DNA from: an uncultured Alphaproteobacteria bacterium
GTDB taxonomy: Bacteria > Pseudomonadota > Alphaproteobacteria > CAAHEQ01 > UBA3637
Direction of reading: 5' to 3'
NCBI GenBank assembly: GCA_947627155.1
Contig: CANQUX010000010.1
Location: forward strand, 1-61,203
Length of the DNA stretch: 61,203 nucleotides
Shown here piece by piece: positions 25,621 to 33,405 of this stretch. Each line of letters opens with the position of its first letter. Position 1 is the stretch's first letter. The position numbers and the translations under genes are program-made. The notes beneath the pieces are model-generated. The model saw only the letters and a list, made by a program, of their open reading frames with translations. It made no database searches and was not told the origin of the DNA.

Positions 25621-27156
25621 TCATTTGCATAAGGCATAGCGCTGACCGCCATCAATATGACCATTGCTGCGATTATTGTTGCTTATACCCCCTACATCAA
25701 GATTTAACATATACACGGCACAGGAATTAGGACCCGGATCTGTACCCCATGGATCTGCCAACCAATACCAGTTATTTCCTTGATCCTCTTTTCCGTTTTC
25801 CGCTTTTCTTATTGATTTAACAACATGACTCAATCCGTTTGTAGCAGAGCATATATCTTGTTTGGCATAACAATAACCAACCAGTTTTTTACTGAAACTA
25901 TGGCAACAATCCAAATCAGAAATTTTGACCATCTGCTTATTATGTGCCTCACAGAATCGTTGGGCACTCCACCAATTCATACCCTGACTTGACAGGATGT
26001 ATGAGCTGTTCGAGTCGTGATTTTGTGCCGTATACTCTGATTTCTTAACACATCGATGTATTACGCCGGCACAACTTCTTTCTTCTGTTATTGTGCCAAT
26101 ATAATAAGGAGCTTGATCAACCTCCCCACTGTCGCCGCATTCATAAGGTTGACATTCGCTTGTCAGACAGAATTCGCCTGATTCGCAATCATTATTACTT
26201 TTGCATCCGCAAAATTCACCGTTCCACGGCTGATCTTCAGGACACACGCACTCACTGCCGTTCCATGTCATGAACGGATCATCGCAACAAGCCCCGCTCA
26301 CTGTATCACAACTCGGTTTGTTTGCATCGGGGCATTCGGTATCATCAGCGCACCCGACACAGGTTGCCGCTTCTGTATCGCAAATCGGGCGCGGATTGAC
26401 ACAATCCGAATCTTTTGTGCATTCCCCGCAGGTATAATCGCCTCGACATACATTTGAGGCGCAATCAGCGTTTTTCATACACTCTACACATGTATTGTTT
26501 TCCTTATCGCAAACAGGGGTTGATAATCCTTCACAATCGTCATCTTTGGCACACCAACCTTCGGGGCGCCCCGAATCGTAGTTCCCGTTTACATCCGCTG
26601 CATCGAATTCAACATAAATTTCATTATTTTCATCACTGGTACATGAATCACCTTCTGTGTAGGAAATACCATTGATATCCATTTCCAAACGGCCGTCCAT
26701 GGCGGCAACAAGCGTTGTGAGGGGCTTACAAACACCTTTCGAAACATTCCCCACGACAATATAATAAGCATCTGCTTCGCGACAATTGTAAAGCTCATTT
26801 TTACTCTCTTTATTACCTCTGATGATGCAATCATAATCAACGGGATAACGGTCATATTGTGTTGATAAATGCCCGCTGTAATCTTTATTTTCGGGTGTAT
26901 CATCATAAGGATCTCCGAGTAACAATTCTTCATTTCCCAAAGCATATTTAACCTTTAAATCGTTGCGCATTAAGTTAATTTCATTGGCAATTTGATCGGC
27001 TTGATAGTAGTTCATGGCTAATTTATAGCCGACAATCCCGCCGATTGACAGAATGGCAATAATGGCCAACACCCCGAGCATTTCAATCATTGAACGGCCG
27101 CTTTGTGATTGAGTTTCAACTTGTTTTAATTGATTTTTTTTGAATTGTCTTGTCAT
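25621..27156 (-). CDS. pilin-like adhesin 4 with lectin-like head
   Basis: 511 residues. Prepilin signal to G20, then RSMIEML; the pilin-type domain is almost identical to adhesin 1. The Cys-rich stalk contains CVECMKNADC, CGECTKDSDC and CVGCADDTEC. The lectin-like head has MNWWSAQRFCEAHNKQM, NNWYWLADPW and an Asn/Gly-rich end ISNNNRSNGHIDGG before QRYALCK. The frame matches the variable heads of adhesins 2 and 5, but its codons there are mixed (GAT, GTA, ATA, CAG, GGC), not the NNC/NNT pattern. So it may be a non-diversified relative. After the stop, TGAGGTCGAC resembles the TGAGGCCAGC of adhesins 2 and 5. Start 27156 fits GGGAG spacing. Confidence 0.78.
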   Translation of the reverse strand: MTRQFKKNQLKQVETQSQSGRSMIEMLGVLAIIAILSIGGIVGYKLAMNYYQADQIANEINLMRNDLKVKYALGNEELLLGDPYDDTPENKDYSGHLSTQYDRYPVDYDCIIRGNKESKNELYNCREADAYYIVVGNVSKGVCKPLTTLVAAMDGRLEMDINGISYTEGDSCTSDENNEIYVEFDAADVNGNYDSGRPEGWCAKDDDCEGLSTPVCDKENNTCVECMKNADCASNVCRGDYTCGECTKDSDCVNPRPICDTEAATCVGCADDTECPDANKPSCDTVSGACCDDPFMTWNGSECVCPEDQPWNGEFCGCKSNNDCESGEFCLTSECQPYECGDSGEVDQAPYYIGTITEERSCAGVIHRCVKKSEYTAQNHDSNSSYILSSQGMNWWSAQRFCEAHNKQMVKISDLDCCHSFSKKLVGYCYAKQDICSATNGLSHVVKSIRKAENGKEDQGNNWYWLADPWGTDPGPNSCAVYMLNLDVGGISNNNRSNGHIDGGQRYALCK

Positions 27157-27183
27157 TTTCCGACTCCCTTTCATTATACGAAT

Positions 27184-27213
27184 AGTATACAATTAAACGT
27201 ACCTTTAATGCAA
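27184..27213 (-). promoter_or_regulatory. promoter of pilin-like adhesin 4
   Basis: Minus strand: TTGCAT (27213-27208), 18 bases, TATACT (27189-27184). Confidence 0.7.
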
Positions 27214-27355
27214 CGCGGATTCAGGGGTCAAAATTGCCTTCAAAAAGCAAAAAATCACCCTTAAAAAACAGTCGAAAAATCAATGAATTCCGGCCAAAAT
27301 AAATTTTTTTTACAAAAATGCAAAAAAAGTGTTGCATTAAAGGTACGTTTAATTG
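27190..27355 (-). repeat. copy 4 of the ~166-bp promoter element, perfect 25-bp terminal inverted repeats
   Basis: 27190-27214 and 27331-27355 are exact reverse complements (core GTTGCATTAAAGGTACGTTT plus AATTG). This is the cleanest copy. Both ends carry an outward-facing TTGCAT. The interior contains GAATTCCGGCC and a run shared with copy 2. Confidence 0.85.
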
Positions 27356-27493
27356 AGGAAAGAGAAGCAGAGAAAATATGTTTGTTTTCGCTATTATTGG
27401 GGGAATAAATTCATATTATTGATAATCTTTTCCCCTATCGGCGGGTGGGACAGACGGCTTTATGTCATCTGTCGCTATGGGCCGATAGGAGGA
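27351..27493 (+). repeat. ~140-base direct repeat, copy b, including a hairpin 2 element
   Basis: Second copy of the segment at 25404-25546. Its hairpin 2 element spans 27432-27492 (CCCCTATCGGC/GCCGATAGG arms; inner ACAGA/TCTGT). No lectin gene precedes this copy, so it is probably a duplication scar. Confidence 0.75.
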
Positions 27494-27524
27494 AAAAGAT
27501 GATGTATTTTTAAGAGCAGTTGCA

Positions 27525-27691
27525 CAAAAAAAACGTACGTTTTTTGCAACACTTTTTTGCATTTTTTCAAAAAAAATTTATTTAGAGGTAAATTTAATGC
27601 AATATCAACGGGTTACAAAAATCATGTTTTGACAATTTTTGGGGGTAATTTTACCCCTGAAACTGCGTTGCATTAAAGGTACGTTTATTTT
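27525..27691 (+). repeat. copy 5 of the ~166-bp promoter element
   Basis: Left end 27525-27550 (AAACGTACGTTT, TGCAAC), right end 27667-27691 (GTTGCATTAAAGGTACGTTT then ATTTT). A GTTGCA just outside the left end again makes a near-palindrome around CGTACG. Confidence 0.72.
27642..27657 (+). promoter_or_regulatory. palindromic operator-like box upstream of adhesin 5
   Basis: GGGGTAATTTTACCCC: GGGGTAA and TTACCCC are exact inverted repeats, 10 bases before the -35. Related forms (GGGTAATTTTGCCCC at adhesin 3, GGGTAATTTTGCC at adhesin 1) lie at the same place, so a shared regulator may bind here. Confidence 0.5.
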
Positions 27692-27696
27692 ATGCT
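27668..27696 (+). promoter_or_regulatory. promoter of pilin-like adhesin 5
   Basis: TTGCAT (27668-27673), 17 bases, TATGCT (27691-27696). Confidence 0.68.
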
Positions 27697-27721
27697 ATTT
27701 GCATTGAAAGGAAGTCGAAAA

Positions 27722-29131
27722 ATGAGCAATAAAATGAAGAAAAAACAAGTTCAAAATCAGGCACAAGACGGGCGCAGTATGGTTGAAATGCTGGGCGTGC
27801 TGGCCATTATCGGGGTGTTAAGCATCGGCGGCATTTCAGGCTATAGAATGGCCATGTATCGATATCAAGCGAATCAAATCGCGAATGAAATTAACCTGAT
27901 GCGTACCGATGCAAAAATGAAAGTTGCGCAAGGGGCGGAAAAGTTGATGTTGGGGGAACCATACGATTCGGGACATTTAAATTTTGGCAGTAATTACGGC
28001 GTTGAGTTTGATTTTGCCGTTTTTAGCGAAGCGGGAGAGCCTGAAGAGTCGGGATATTATATAAAAGTGTCGGGCGTGCCGGCGGGGGTGTGTAAACCGC
28101 TGGTGACGCTTTTAGACAATATGGACGATGCAATAGCAGTGGTGGTGAATGAGCAGGAAAATAATGCCGATTCAAGCGCTGATTTATGCACCGAAGAAAG
28201 CAATAATGCGTTAGAAGTTGACTTCTCAACCAAAGATATAGGCGGGGCGAGCGGTAATCCGGAGGTAACAGACCCGGAACAAGGTGATGAGCCGCATGAA
28301 TGTGATCCGGAGACATGCCCGGGAGAATGCAACGAAGAAGGAGTGTGTGAATGCCCGGAAGGAAGCCATTTAAAAGGCGATGAGTGCGTGAGTTGTTGGG
28401 GCGGAAAGGTATGGGACGAAGGTAGTAATGATTGCGTTTGCCCGGCGGGAGCAGAAAAATCCGGAGAAGATGGCGAAGAATGTGCGTGCAGTACCGAGAA
28501 ACCGCATTGGAATGGTACCGAATGTACGGCGTGTCCGGAAGGCAGTACTTGGGATAGTACAACCGGTGAATGCAAATGTGAAGGTAATAAAGTCTGGAAA
28601 GAATCAGTGAGTGGAGAAGATAAATGTGTAGAAATTGTCGGTGAATGCGAGAGTAATGCTGATTGCGGGCCGGGAGAGTATTGCTACATGTATTATGGAT
28701 ATCAATGTTATGACGGCCAGGAATTTCAATCCGGCAAATTTGGTGCGGGAAGTGGCACTTGTAAGAGTCAATGCCGGAATGCACTTAAAGATGCAGTAAT
28801 AGGAGAAAAAACGAAATTTGCATTAGCGTGGCCAGAAGGTGCAGAAAGGAGGACTATGAATTGGTGGAGTGCGGGACGGTTCTGTGAGGCGTTAGGAAGG
28901 AAACAAGCAACGCTGGCAAGCATCGGGTGCGATGGTGTTGCTTATAATGATCACTGTCAAAGCGAGACAAGAAAGGATTTGTACGATGATTTTAAAAATA
29001 AGACAGATAGCTATGTTTGGATGTACGATATGTACAATAATTCTTCCTGCTACGCGTCCTACGTCAGCCTTGCCTCTGGTCTCGTCAACTACACCATTCG
29101 CTACAGCGCCCACTATGCCTTATGTGAGTGA
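27722..29131 (+). CDS. pilin-like adhesin 5 with variable lectin-like head
   Basis: 469 residues. Prepilin signal to G17, then RSMVEMLGVLAIIGVLSIGG with Glu+5. A pilin-type domain is followed by a short Cys-rich stalk (CPEGSHLKGDEC, CWGGKVWDEGSNDC, CACSTEKPHWNGTEC). From CEGNKVWKES onward it matches adhesin 2 closely: MYYGYQCYDGQEFQ, MNWWSAGRFCEALG, then the YALCE end. The last ~40 codons differ from adhesin 2 at scattered NNC/NNT codons while flanking DNA is well conserved. This is DGR-like diversification of the ligand-binding face. ATG 27722 fits the family GGAAG plus 7 spacing. Adhesin 2 has the same head on a far longer stalk. Confidence 0.8.
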   Translation: MSNKMKKKQVQNQAQDGRSMVEMLGVLAIIGVLSIGGISGYRMAMYRYQANQIANEINLMRTDAKMKVAQGAEKLMLGEPYDSGHLNFGSNYGVEFDFAVFSEAGEPEESGYYIKVSGVPAGVCKPLVTLLDNMDDAIAVVVNEQENNADSSADLCTEESNNALEVDFSTKDIGGASGNPEVTDPEQGDEPHECDPETCPGECNEEGVCECPEGSHLKGDECVSCWGGKVWDEGSNDCVCPAGAEKSGEDGEECACSTEKPHWNGTECTACPEGSTWDSTTGECKCEGNKVWKESVSGEDKCVEIVGECESNADCGPGEYCYMYYGYQCYDGQEFQSGKFGAGSGTCKSQCRNALKDAVIGEKTKFALAWPEGAERRTMNWWSAGRFCEALGRKQATLASIGCDGVAYNDHCQSETRKDLYDDFKNKTDSYVWMYDMYNNSSCYASYVSLASGLVNYTIRYSAHYALCE

Positions 29132-29138
29132 GGCCAGC
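29018..29138 (+). other. candidate DGR variable repeat, adhesin 5
   Basis: Counterpart of 18584-18700. Eleven of the last 24 sense codons differ in amino acid from adhesin 2 and all are NNC or NNT in both genes. The shared 3' border GTGAGTGAGGCCAGC runs past the stop, as expected of a homing border rather than of protein-level constraint. Confidence 0.65.
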
Positions 29139-29159
29139 CCGCCGGCCGTCTTTTCCTTA

Positions 29160-29193
29160 TGCCCCGCCTTTAAGGCTTCCATTCAGCGGGGCA
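29160..29193 (+). other. hairpin 1 after adhesin 5
   Basis: TGCCCCGC (29160-29167) and GCGGGGCA (29186-29193); loop starts CTTTAAG. It begins 29 bases after the stop and is followed by CCTCTCTTCTCTTT, also seen after adhesins 2 and 4. Confidence 0.72.
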
Positions 29194-29247
29194 CCTCTCT
29201 TCTCTTTCGGCCAGAGGTGAAAATGTGCAATGTCGCCCTCATTTTTC

Positions 29248-29309
29248 CCCCTATCGGCCCATAGCGATGCGCTACTTTCAGCAGCGCATCCCACCCGCCG
29301 ATAGAGGGA
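29248..29309 (+). repeat. hairpin 2 palindromic repeat after adhesin 5
   Basis: CCTATCGGC (29251-29259) with GCCGATAG (29298-29305); inner ATGCGC (29268-29273) and GCGCAT (29285-29290). A partial right arm lies at 29341-29354. Confidence 0.7.
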
Positions 29310-29407
29310 AAAAGGGAGAGTGCCACATTACTTTACACCCCCGCCGATAGAGGGAAAATATCAGCAACAACATTAAAAAAGCATAAATTTCCCTGCCGTT
29401 TTCTCAT

Positions 29408-29463
29408 TCTCGGCCCATAGCGGAGTGGCGCAATTGCGCCGCTCCACATCCGCCGATAGAGGG
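29408..29463 (+). repeat. hairpin 2 palindromic repeat, further copy
   Basis: Outer CGGCCCATAGCG and CCGCCGATAGAGGG are constant, while the inner stem is GGAGTGGCGCAA/TTGCGCCGCTCC, different from other copies but still self-complementary. No gene was seen between 29132 and 29628 apart from these repeats and the terminator. Confidence 0.7.
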
Positions 29464-29580
29464 AAAATAAGAAAGAAACCGAATACAGTCGCCCTAAAAA
29501 ACAAATTATCATCAGCCGAAAATTAAGAAAATCTCATCGCTTGCAAAGTGAGAGGGGAAACATATCGTCAGAAACACACA

Positions 29581-29614
29581 AAAAAACCGCCTGCTAAAAA
29601 ACAGACGGTTTTTT
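29581..29614 (-). terminator. terminator of the yajC-secD-secF operon
   Basis: AAAAAACCG (29581-29589) and CGGTTTTTT (29606-29614) with an inner CTG/CAG pair. Symmetric, so it may also stop plus-strand readthrough from the adhesin 5 region. Confidence 0.75.
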
Positions 29615-29628
29615 AAAAGTAAAACACC

Positions 29629-30522
29629 CTATTCTTCGTTGTTGATGGTGCGAATGTCAAAATACCGTAACAACGGCACGGCAATGAATATGGAGGAATA
29701 CGTTCCTAAAATGGTACCCCATACCATAGCGCGCGAAAAGCCTTGCAACGATTCGCCACCCACAAACAACAACACCAGCACCACAAATAACGTGGTTAAG
29801 CTGGTTAAAATGGTTCGCGAAAGGGTTTCGTTAATACTGCGATTTAAAATGTTATCGATAGAATCGTGCCGGAACTTGCGCATATTTTCCCGCACACGAT
29901 CATATGTGACAATGGTATCGTTACAATCGTAACCGGCCAGAGATAAAATACCGGCCACAACAACCATATTAAAATCCCACCCGAAGAGGGCAAACATACC
30001 GACAATAATAACCAAGTCGTGCGCCAATGATAACATACACCCGATGGCAAACGGCCATTCAAACCGAAACCAAATGTAAACGGAAATGGCAACCAACGCT
30101 AAAATTGAAGCCAACAAACTTTTGAACTTTAACTCTTCACCGATGGTCGGCCCGATGACTTCTACCCGTTCATATTTATAAGCGTTGCCCAATTCGGATT
30201 TGATTTGATTCACAACCGTTGCACCCGTTTCGCCTTCCCGCGGTTGGCATTGAATTAAAATCATATTGCCCGTTTCGCCGGCAGATTGAATGGTAAAATC
30301 TTTCAAAAAAGATAACCGGCCGCGCATTTCCTGCATATCAAACGGCTTATCCGATGAAACTTCCACCAACACACCGCCTTGAAAATCAATTCCGTAATTT
30401 AATCCCCGCACGCAAAGAGCCGCTACGCCGATAACTAACAAAATCAGCGAAAAAACATAGCCCGCAACCCGCATTTTCATAAACGGGAAATTAAAGTTTC
30501 TTTTCTTAAATAATTTACTCAT
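29629..30522 (-). CDS. secF: protein-export membrane protein SecF
   Basis: 297 residues, normal SecF size. SecF with SecD uses the proton gradient to help complete translocation through SecYEG. Seen: first transmembrane segment, then GIDFQGGVLVEV in the periplasmic domain, and transmembrane segments 4-6 with AHDLVIIVGMFALFG and GYDCNDTIVTYDRVREN (family signature). Last gene of yajC-secD-secF; 12 bases separate it from secD. Confidence 0.96.
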   Translation of the reverse strand: MSKLFKKRNFNFPFMKMRVAGYVFSLILLVIGVAALCVRGLNYGIDFQGGVLVEVSSDKPFDMQEMRGRLSFLKDFTIQSAGETGNMILIQCQPREGETGATVVNQIKSELGNAYKYERVEVIGPTIGEELKFKSLLASILALVAISVYIWFRFEWPFAIGCMLSLAHDLVIIVGMFALFGWDFNMVVVAGILSLAGYDCNDTIVTYDRVRENMRKFRHDSIDNILNRSINETLSRTILTSLTTLFVVLVLLFVGGESLQGFSRAMVWGTILGTYSSIFIAVPLLRYFDIRTINNEE

Positions 30523-30534
30523 GTGAACACCCTC

Positions 30535-32106
30535 TTATAAATCAATTTTCTTCGGCTGACGAACGGCAAACCACGCCATTAACAACACTTTGTTAAACCA
30601 AATGGCACAAAACATTGTTGTTGCCAAACCTAAGCCCAACGTAATACCGAATCCGCGCACGGAACCCGATCCCAACATAAACAGGAAAAGAGCCGCAAAC
30701 AATGTGGTGAGCTGTCCGTCGAAAATGGCGGAAAAAGCACCTGAAAAGCCGCGCTTAATCACTTCTTTCGGAACGGTAATACCGTTCATCATTTCTTCTT
30801 TCATACGCTCTAAAATTAAAATGTTGGCATCAACCGCCATGGCCACCGTTAAAGCAATACCGGCAAGACCGGGCAAGGTTAACGTTGCGTTTAACAAACT
30901 TAATAACGCCAGCAAAATAACACCGTTAACAATTAACGTAACATCGGCAATTAACCCGAACCAGAAACCGTAAACAATAAACATAAAAATTAACACGGCA
31001 GCCAATCCGATTAAACAGGCATTCGTGCCGGCTTTAATGGAATCTTCGCCTAAGCCCGGCCCGACAACTCTTTCCTCCGCCACAATTAACGGCGCCGGCA
31101 AAGCACCCGACCGTAACAATAAGGCTAAATCGTTAGCGCTTTGCACGGTAAAATTGCCGGTAATAATGCCTTGTCCGCCCGTAATGGGAGAATTGATGGT
31201 CGGCGCGCTGATGACTTTACCGTCAAGCAAAATGGCCAACCGTCGACCGACATTTTCACGCGTGACATTGCCAAACTCTTTGGCTGCTGCCGCTTTAAAG
31301 CTGAACGACACCGCCGGTGCGCCTCTTTCATCATAGCTGCCTTTGGCGGAATCTAACCCGGCACCGCTCACAACCACACGCCGCTTTAACACAATGTAAC
31401 CGGTTTCATCACCCGTTGCCAACATGGAATCCGGCGATAATTTACCCATTTGCGCCGCTTGCGGAGAGGTTTCTTCATCAACCAAATGAAATGTCATTTT
31501 GGCGGTTTTACCCATAATGGCTTTAATTTCCGACGGATCTTGCACACCCGGCAACTGAATGACAATGCGATCAGCGCCCTGCTGTTGAATTTGCGGTTCT
31601 TTCGTGCCGAGTTCATCAATTCGCCGCCGCACAATTTCAACCGATTGTTCAACGGCTTTTCGTTTCATATTTTCCAACGCATCGGGCGTGTATGACACTT
31701 TTAAAGTTGATTCTTCAACTTCAATATTCAATTGGCCGCTTTCAATTTTACGAATGGCCTCACGCGCGGCATTGACATCGGCAGCATTTAAAATGCGCAC
31801 GCTCATCACGCCGTCATCAACCGTCAGCCCCGAAAAACGAATTCGTTGCGCCCGTAAATCGGAACGGGTTAAATCGGCCAGCGTGGTCAATTTTTCTTTA
31901 ATCAAGTCTTTTGTATCGACTTCCATTAACAAATAAGATCCGCCTTGCAAATCAAGCCCCAACGTTACGGGTTTAAACCAGCTTTGCGCCTCTTTGGGCA
32001 GCTGTTTTAACACGGATTGCGGCACAAAATTGGGAAGTGCGAACACAAACCCCAAAATAACGACCGCCATAATTAAACTGATTTTAAGTTTTGAATATCC
32101 GAACAT
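30535..32106 (-). CDS. secD: protein-export membrane protein SecD
   Basis: 523 residues with the six-transmembrane SecD plan. LGLDLQGGSYLLMEVD follows the first helix (family D1 motif), then the large periplasmic domain with RRIDELGTKEPQIQQQG, and the C-terminal helices with AMAVDANILILERMKEE and RGFGITLGLGLATT. Works with SecF and YajC at the translocon in the inner membrane. The spacing to yajC is 9 bases. Confidence 0.97.
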   Translation of the reverse strand: MFGYSKLKISLIMAVVILGFVFALPNFVPQSVLKQLPKEAQSWFKPVTLGLDLQGGSYLLMEVDTKDLIKEKLTTLADLTRSDLRAQRIRFSGLTVDDGVMSVRILNAADVNAAREAIRKIESGQLNIEVEESTLKVSYTPDALENMKRKAVEQSVEIVRRRIDELGTKEPQIQQQGADRIVIQLPGVQDPSEIKAIMGKTAKMTFHLVDEETSPQAAQMGKLSPDSMLATGDETGYIVLKRRVVVSGAGLDSAKGSYDERGAPAVSFSFKAAAAKEFGNVTRENVGRRLAILLDGKVISAPTINSPITGGQGIITGNFTVQSANDLALLLRSGALPAPLIVAEERVVGPGLGEDSIKAGTNACLIGLAAVLIFMFIVYGFWFGLIADVTLIVNGVILLALLSLLNATLTLPGLAGIALTVAMAVDANILILERMKEEMMNGITVPKEVIKRGFSGAFSAIFDGQLTTLFAALFLFMLGSGSVRGFGITLGLGLATTMFCAIWFNKVLLMAWFAVRQPKKIDL

Positions 32107-32115
32107 TTTTTATCC

Positions 32116-32460
32116 TTATTTTTTTGTTTTTTCATTGAAATAAACTTGCGAAACATAATCGCGCAACACTTTAATTTCCACACCGGAAGCAATTTCAACC
32201 GTTAATTCGTCGTCTTTCACGTTTTTAACCGTTCCGACAATGCCGCCGACAACAATTTTCGTTCCTTTAATAATGGCATTCAATTGCGCCTGATGTTCTT
32301 TCATTTTTTTCTGCTGCGGCCGAATCATCAAAAAATACAGCACGAAAAAAATCAACAGAATTTGAATTAAAACTTTCATTCCTTCGGGCAACCCCGAGGC
32401 AACAACCTGCTCGGCTGCGGGCGCTGTTTGCGCATAAGCTTGAGATATCAACATAAACAT
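32116..32460 (-). CDS. yajC: preprotein translocase subunit YajC
   Basis: 114 residues: a short Ala-rich start, one transmembrane helix (KVLIQILLIFFVLYFLMI) directly followed by the YajC hallmark RPQQKKMKEHQ, then a small beta domain (GTKIVVGGIVGTVKNV). First gene of the secDF operon. Divergent from dut with a ~150-base AT-rich gap that probably holds both promoters. Confidence 0.96.
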   Translation of the reverse strand: MFMLISQAYAQTAPAAEQVVASGLPEGMKVLIQILLIFFVLYFLMIRPQQKKMKEHQAQLNAIIKGTKIVVGGIVGTVKNVKDDELTVEIASGVEIKVLRDYVSQVYFNEKTKK

Positions 32461-32610
32461 TCTCCGTTTTTTTATTTTTTAAAATTCGACAAATAATTCT
32501 CTACTATACAGTGTTATCAGAAAAAATCAATCTTTTTTTCTTCTTTTATTTGACATTTTTGCAATTTTTTTTTATGGTTGTTTCATCATTTCAGGCAAAA
32601 GGAGAAAAAA

Positions 32611-33084
32611 ATGGGCATTCGAACACGCGTTGAATATTTACCGCATTATCAAAAAAAATGGGGATTGTTAAGCTATAAAAACGCCGATGATTCCGGTTTT
32701 GATTTGCGCGCCGCCGTTTCGGAAACAACCGTTTTAAAGGCGCATGCCGTTTTATTGGTGCCGTGCGGTATTAAAATTGAAATGATAGCTGATCCAACGG
32801 ATATTTTTTCTTACGAATTACAAATTCGTGCCCGCTCGGGATTGGCGGCAAAATTCGGAATCGGCGTTGCCAACGGCCCGGGAACGGTGGATTACGGCTA
32901 TCGGGGTGAAATTAAAGTGCCGCTCATCAATTTCAGCGATACCGATTTTATGATCGAACCCGGCGACAGAATTGCCCAAGGCGTTATTTGTCCCGTTATT
33001 CACACAATTTTCGAGGAAACGGACAAAGTTCTTGAAAACACAACGCGCGGTGCCGGCGGTTTCGGCTCTACCGGACAGAAATAA
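32611..33084 (+). CDS. dut: deoxyuridine 5'-triphosphate nucleotidohydrolase
   Basis: 157 residues with all five motifs of trimeric dUTPase, which hydrolyses dUTP to dUMP and keeps uracil out of DNA: 1 DDSGFDLRAA, 2 RARSGLAAKFGI, 3 GVANGPGTVDYGYRGEI, 4 RIAQGVICPV, 5 TTRGAGGFGSTG. Motif 2 is RSGLA rather than the commoner RSSLA/RSGLS. The start at 32611 follows AAAGGAG; a longer frame from 32578 has no such site. Convergent with the gdx gene with no gap. Confidence 0.96.
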   Translation: MGIRTRVEYLPHYQKKWGLLSYKNADDSGFDLRAAVSETTVLKAHAVLLVPCGIKIEMIADPTDIFSYELQIRARSGLAAKFGIGVANGPGTVDYGYRGEIKVPLINFSDTDFMIEPGDRIAQGVICPVIHTIFEETDKVLENTTRGAGGFGSTGQK

Positions 33085-33405
33085 TCAACCGCCCGATTTT
33101 AAACAAATAACACCGATTAAAATAAAGCCGATGCCGACAAAACGAATGAGTGCGGCGGCATCATGAAAAAAGATTAAACCGATGACAAACGTTCCGGCAG
33201 CACCTAATCCCGTCCAAACGGCATAAGCTGTTCCGATCGGAATGCTTTTTTGCGCCAAATAAAGAAAAACGCTGCTTAGAATCATGGCAATGACCGCCAA
33301 GGATAACCAAGCGACTTTGGCGCTTGAAATCACGCTCATTTTTAAACCGACCGGCCAACCGATTTCAAAAAGGGCGGCCGAAAGAAGATAAATCCATGAA
33401 ATCAT
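33085..33405 (-). CDS. gdx: SMR-family exporter, Gdx/SugE type
   Basis: 106 residues and four transmembrane helices. The N-terminal LFEIGWPVGLK (essential Glu in helix 1) and PIGTAYAVWTGLGAAGT in helix 3 are typical of the guanidinium-exporting Gdx (formerly SugE) subgroup, rather than of the polyaromatic-cation EmrE subgroup. No guanidine riboswitch was recognised upstream, where the gene overlaps the acyltransferase by four bases. A single gene is present, so it would act as a homodimer. Confidence 0.86.
   Translation of the reverse strand: MISWIYLLSAALFEIGWPVGLKMSVISSAKVAWLSLAVIAMILSSVFLYLAQKSIPIGTAYAVWTGLGAAGTFVIGLIFFHDAAALIRFVGIGFILIGVICLKSGG

Noticed and set aside
13827-27691. Invertible (phase-variable) promoter interpretation of the 166-bp elements
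   Set aside because: All copies have the same orientation to their gene and no recombinase gene is nearby, so inversion is not supported by this sequence alone.
28023-28784. Minus-strand frames under adhesin 5
   Set aside because: Antisense shadows of a repeat-like Cys-rich gene; no ribosome-binding site or homology impression.
18920-29463. Hairpin 2 repeats as integron attC sites
   Set aside because: No integron integrase or cassette-like gene series; the repeats follow adhesin genes only and lack an attC-type RYYYAAC end that I can see.
18694-29628. DGR template repeat or reverse transcriptase inside the window
   Set aside because: No frame with reverse-transcriptase motifs was seen, and no second copy of the lectin 3' ends with AAC/AAT codons occurs in the intergenic regions; the Asn-rich end of adhesin 4 is coding, with mixed codons.
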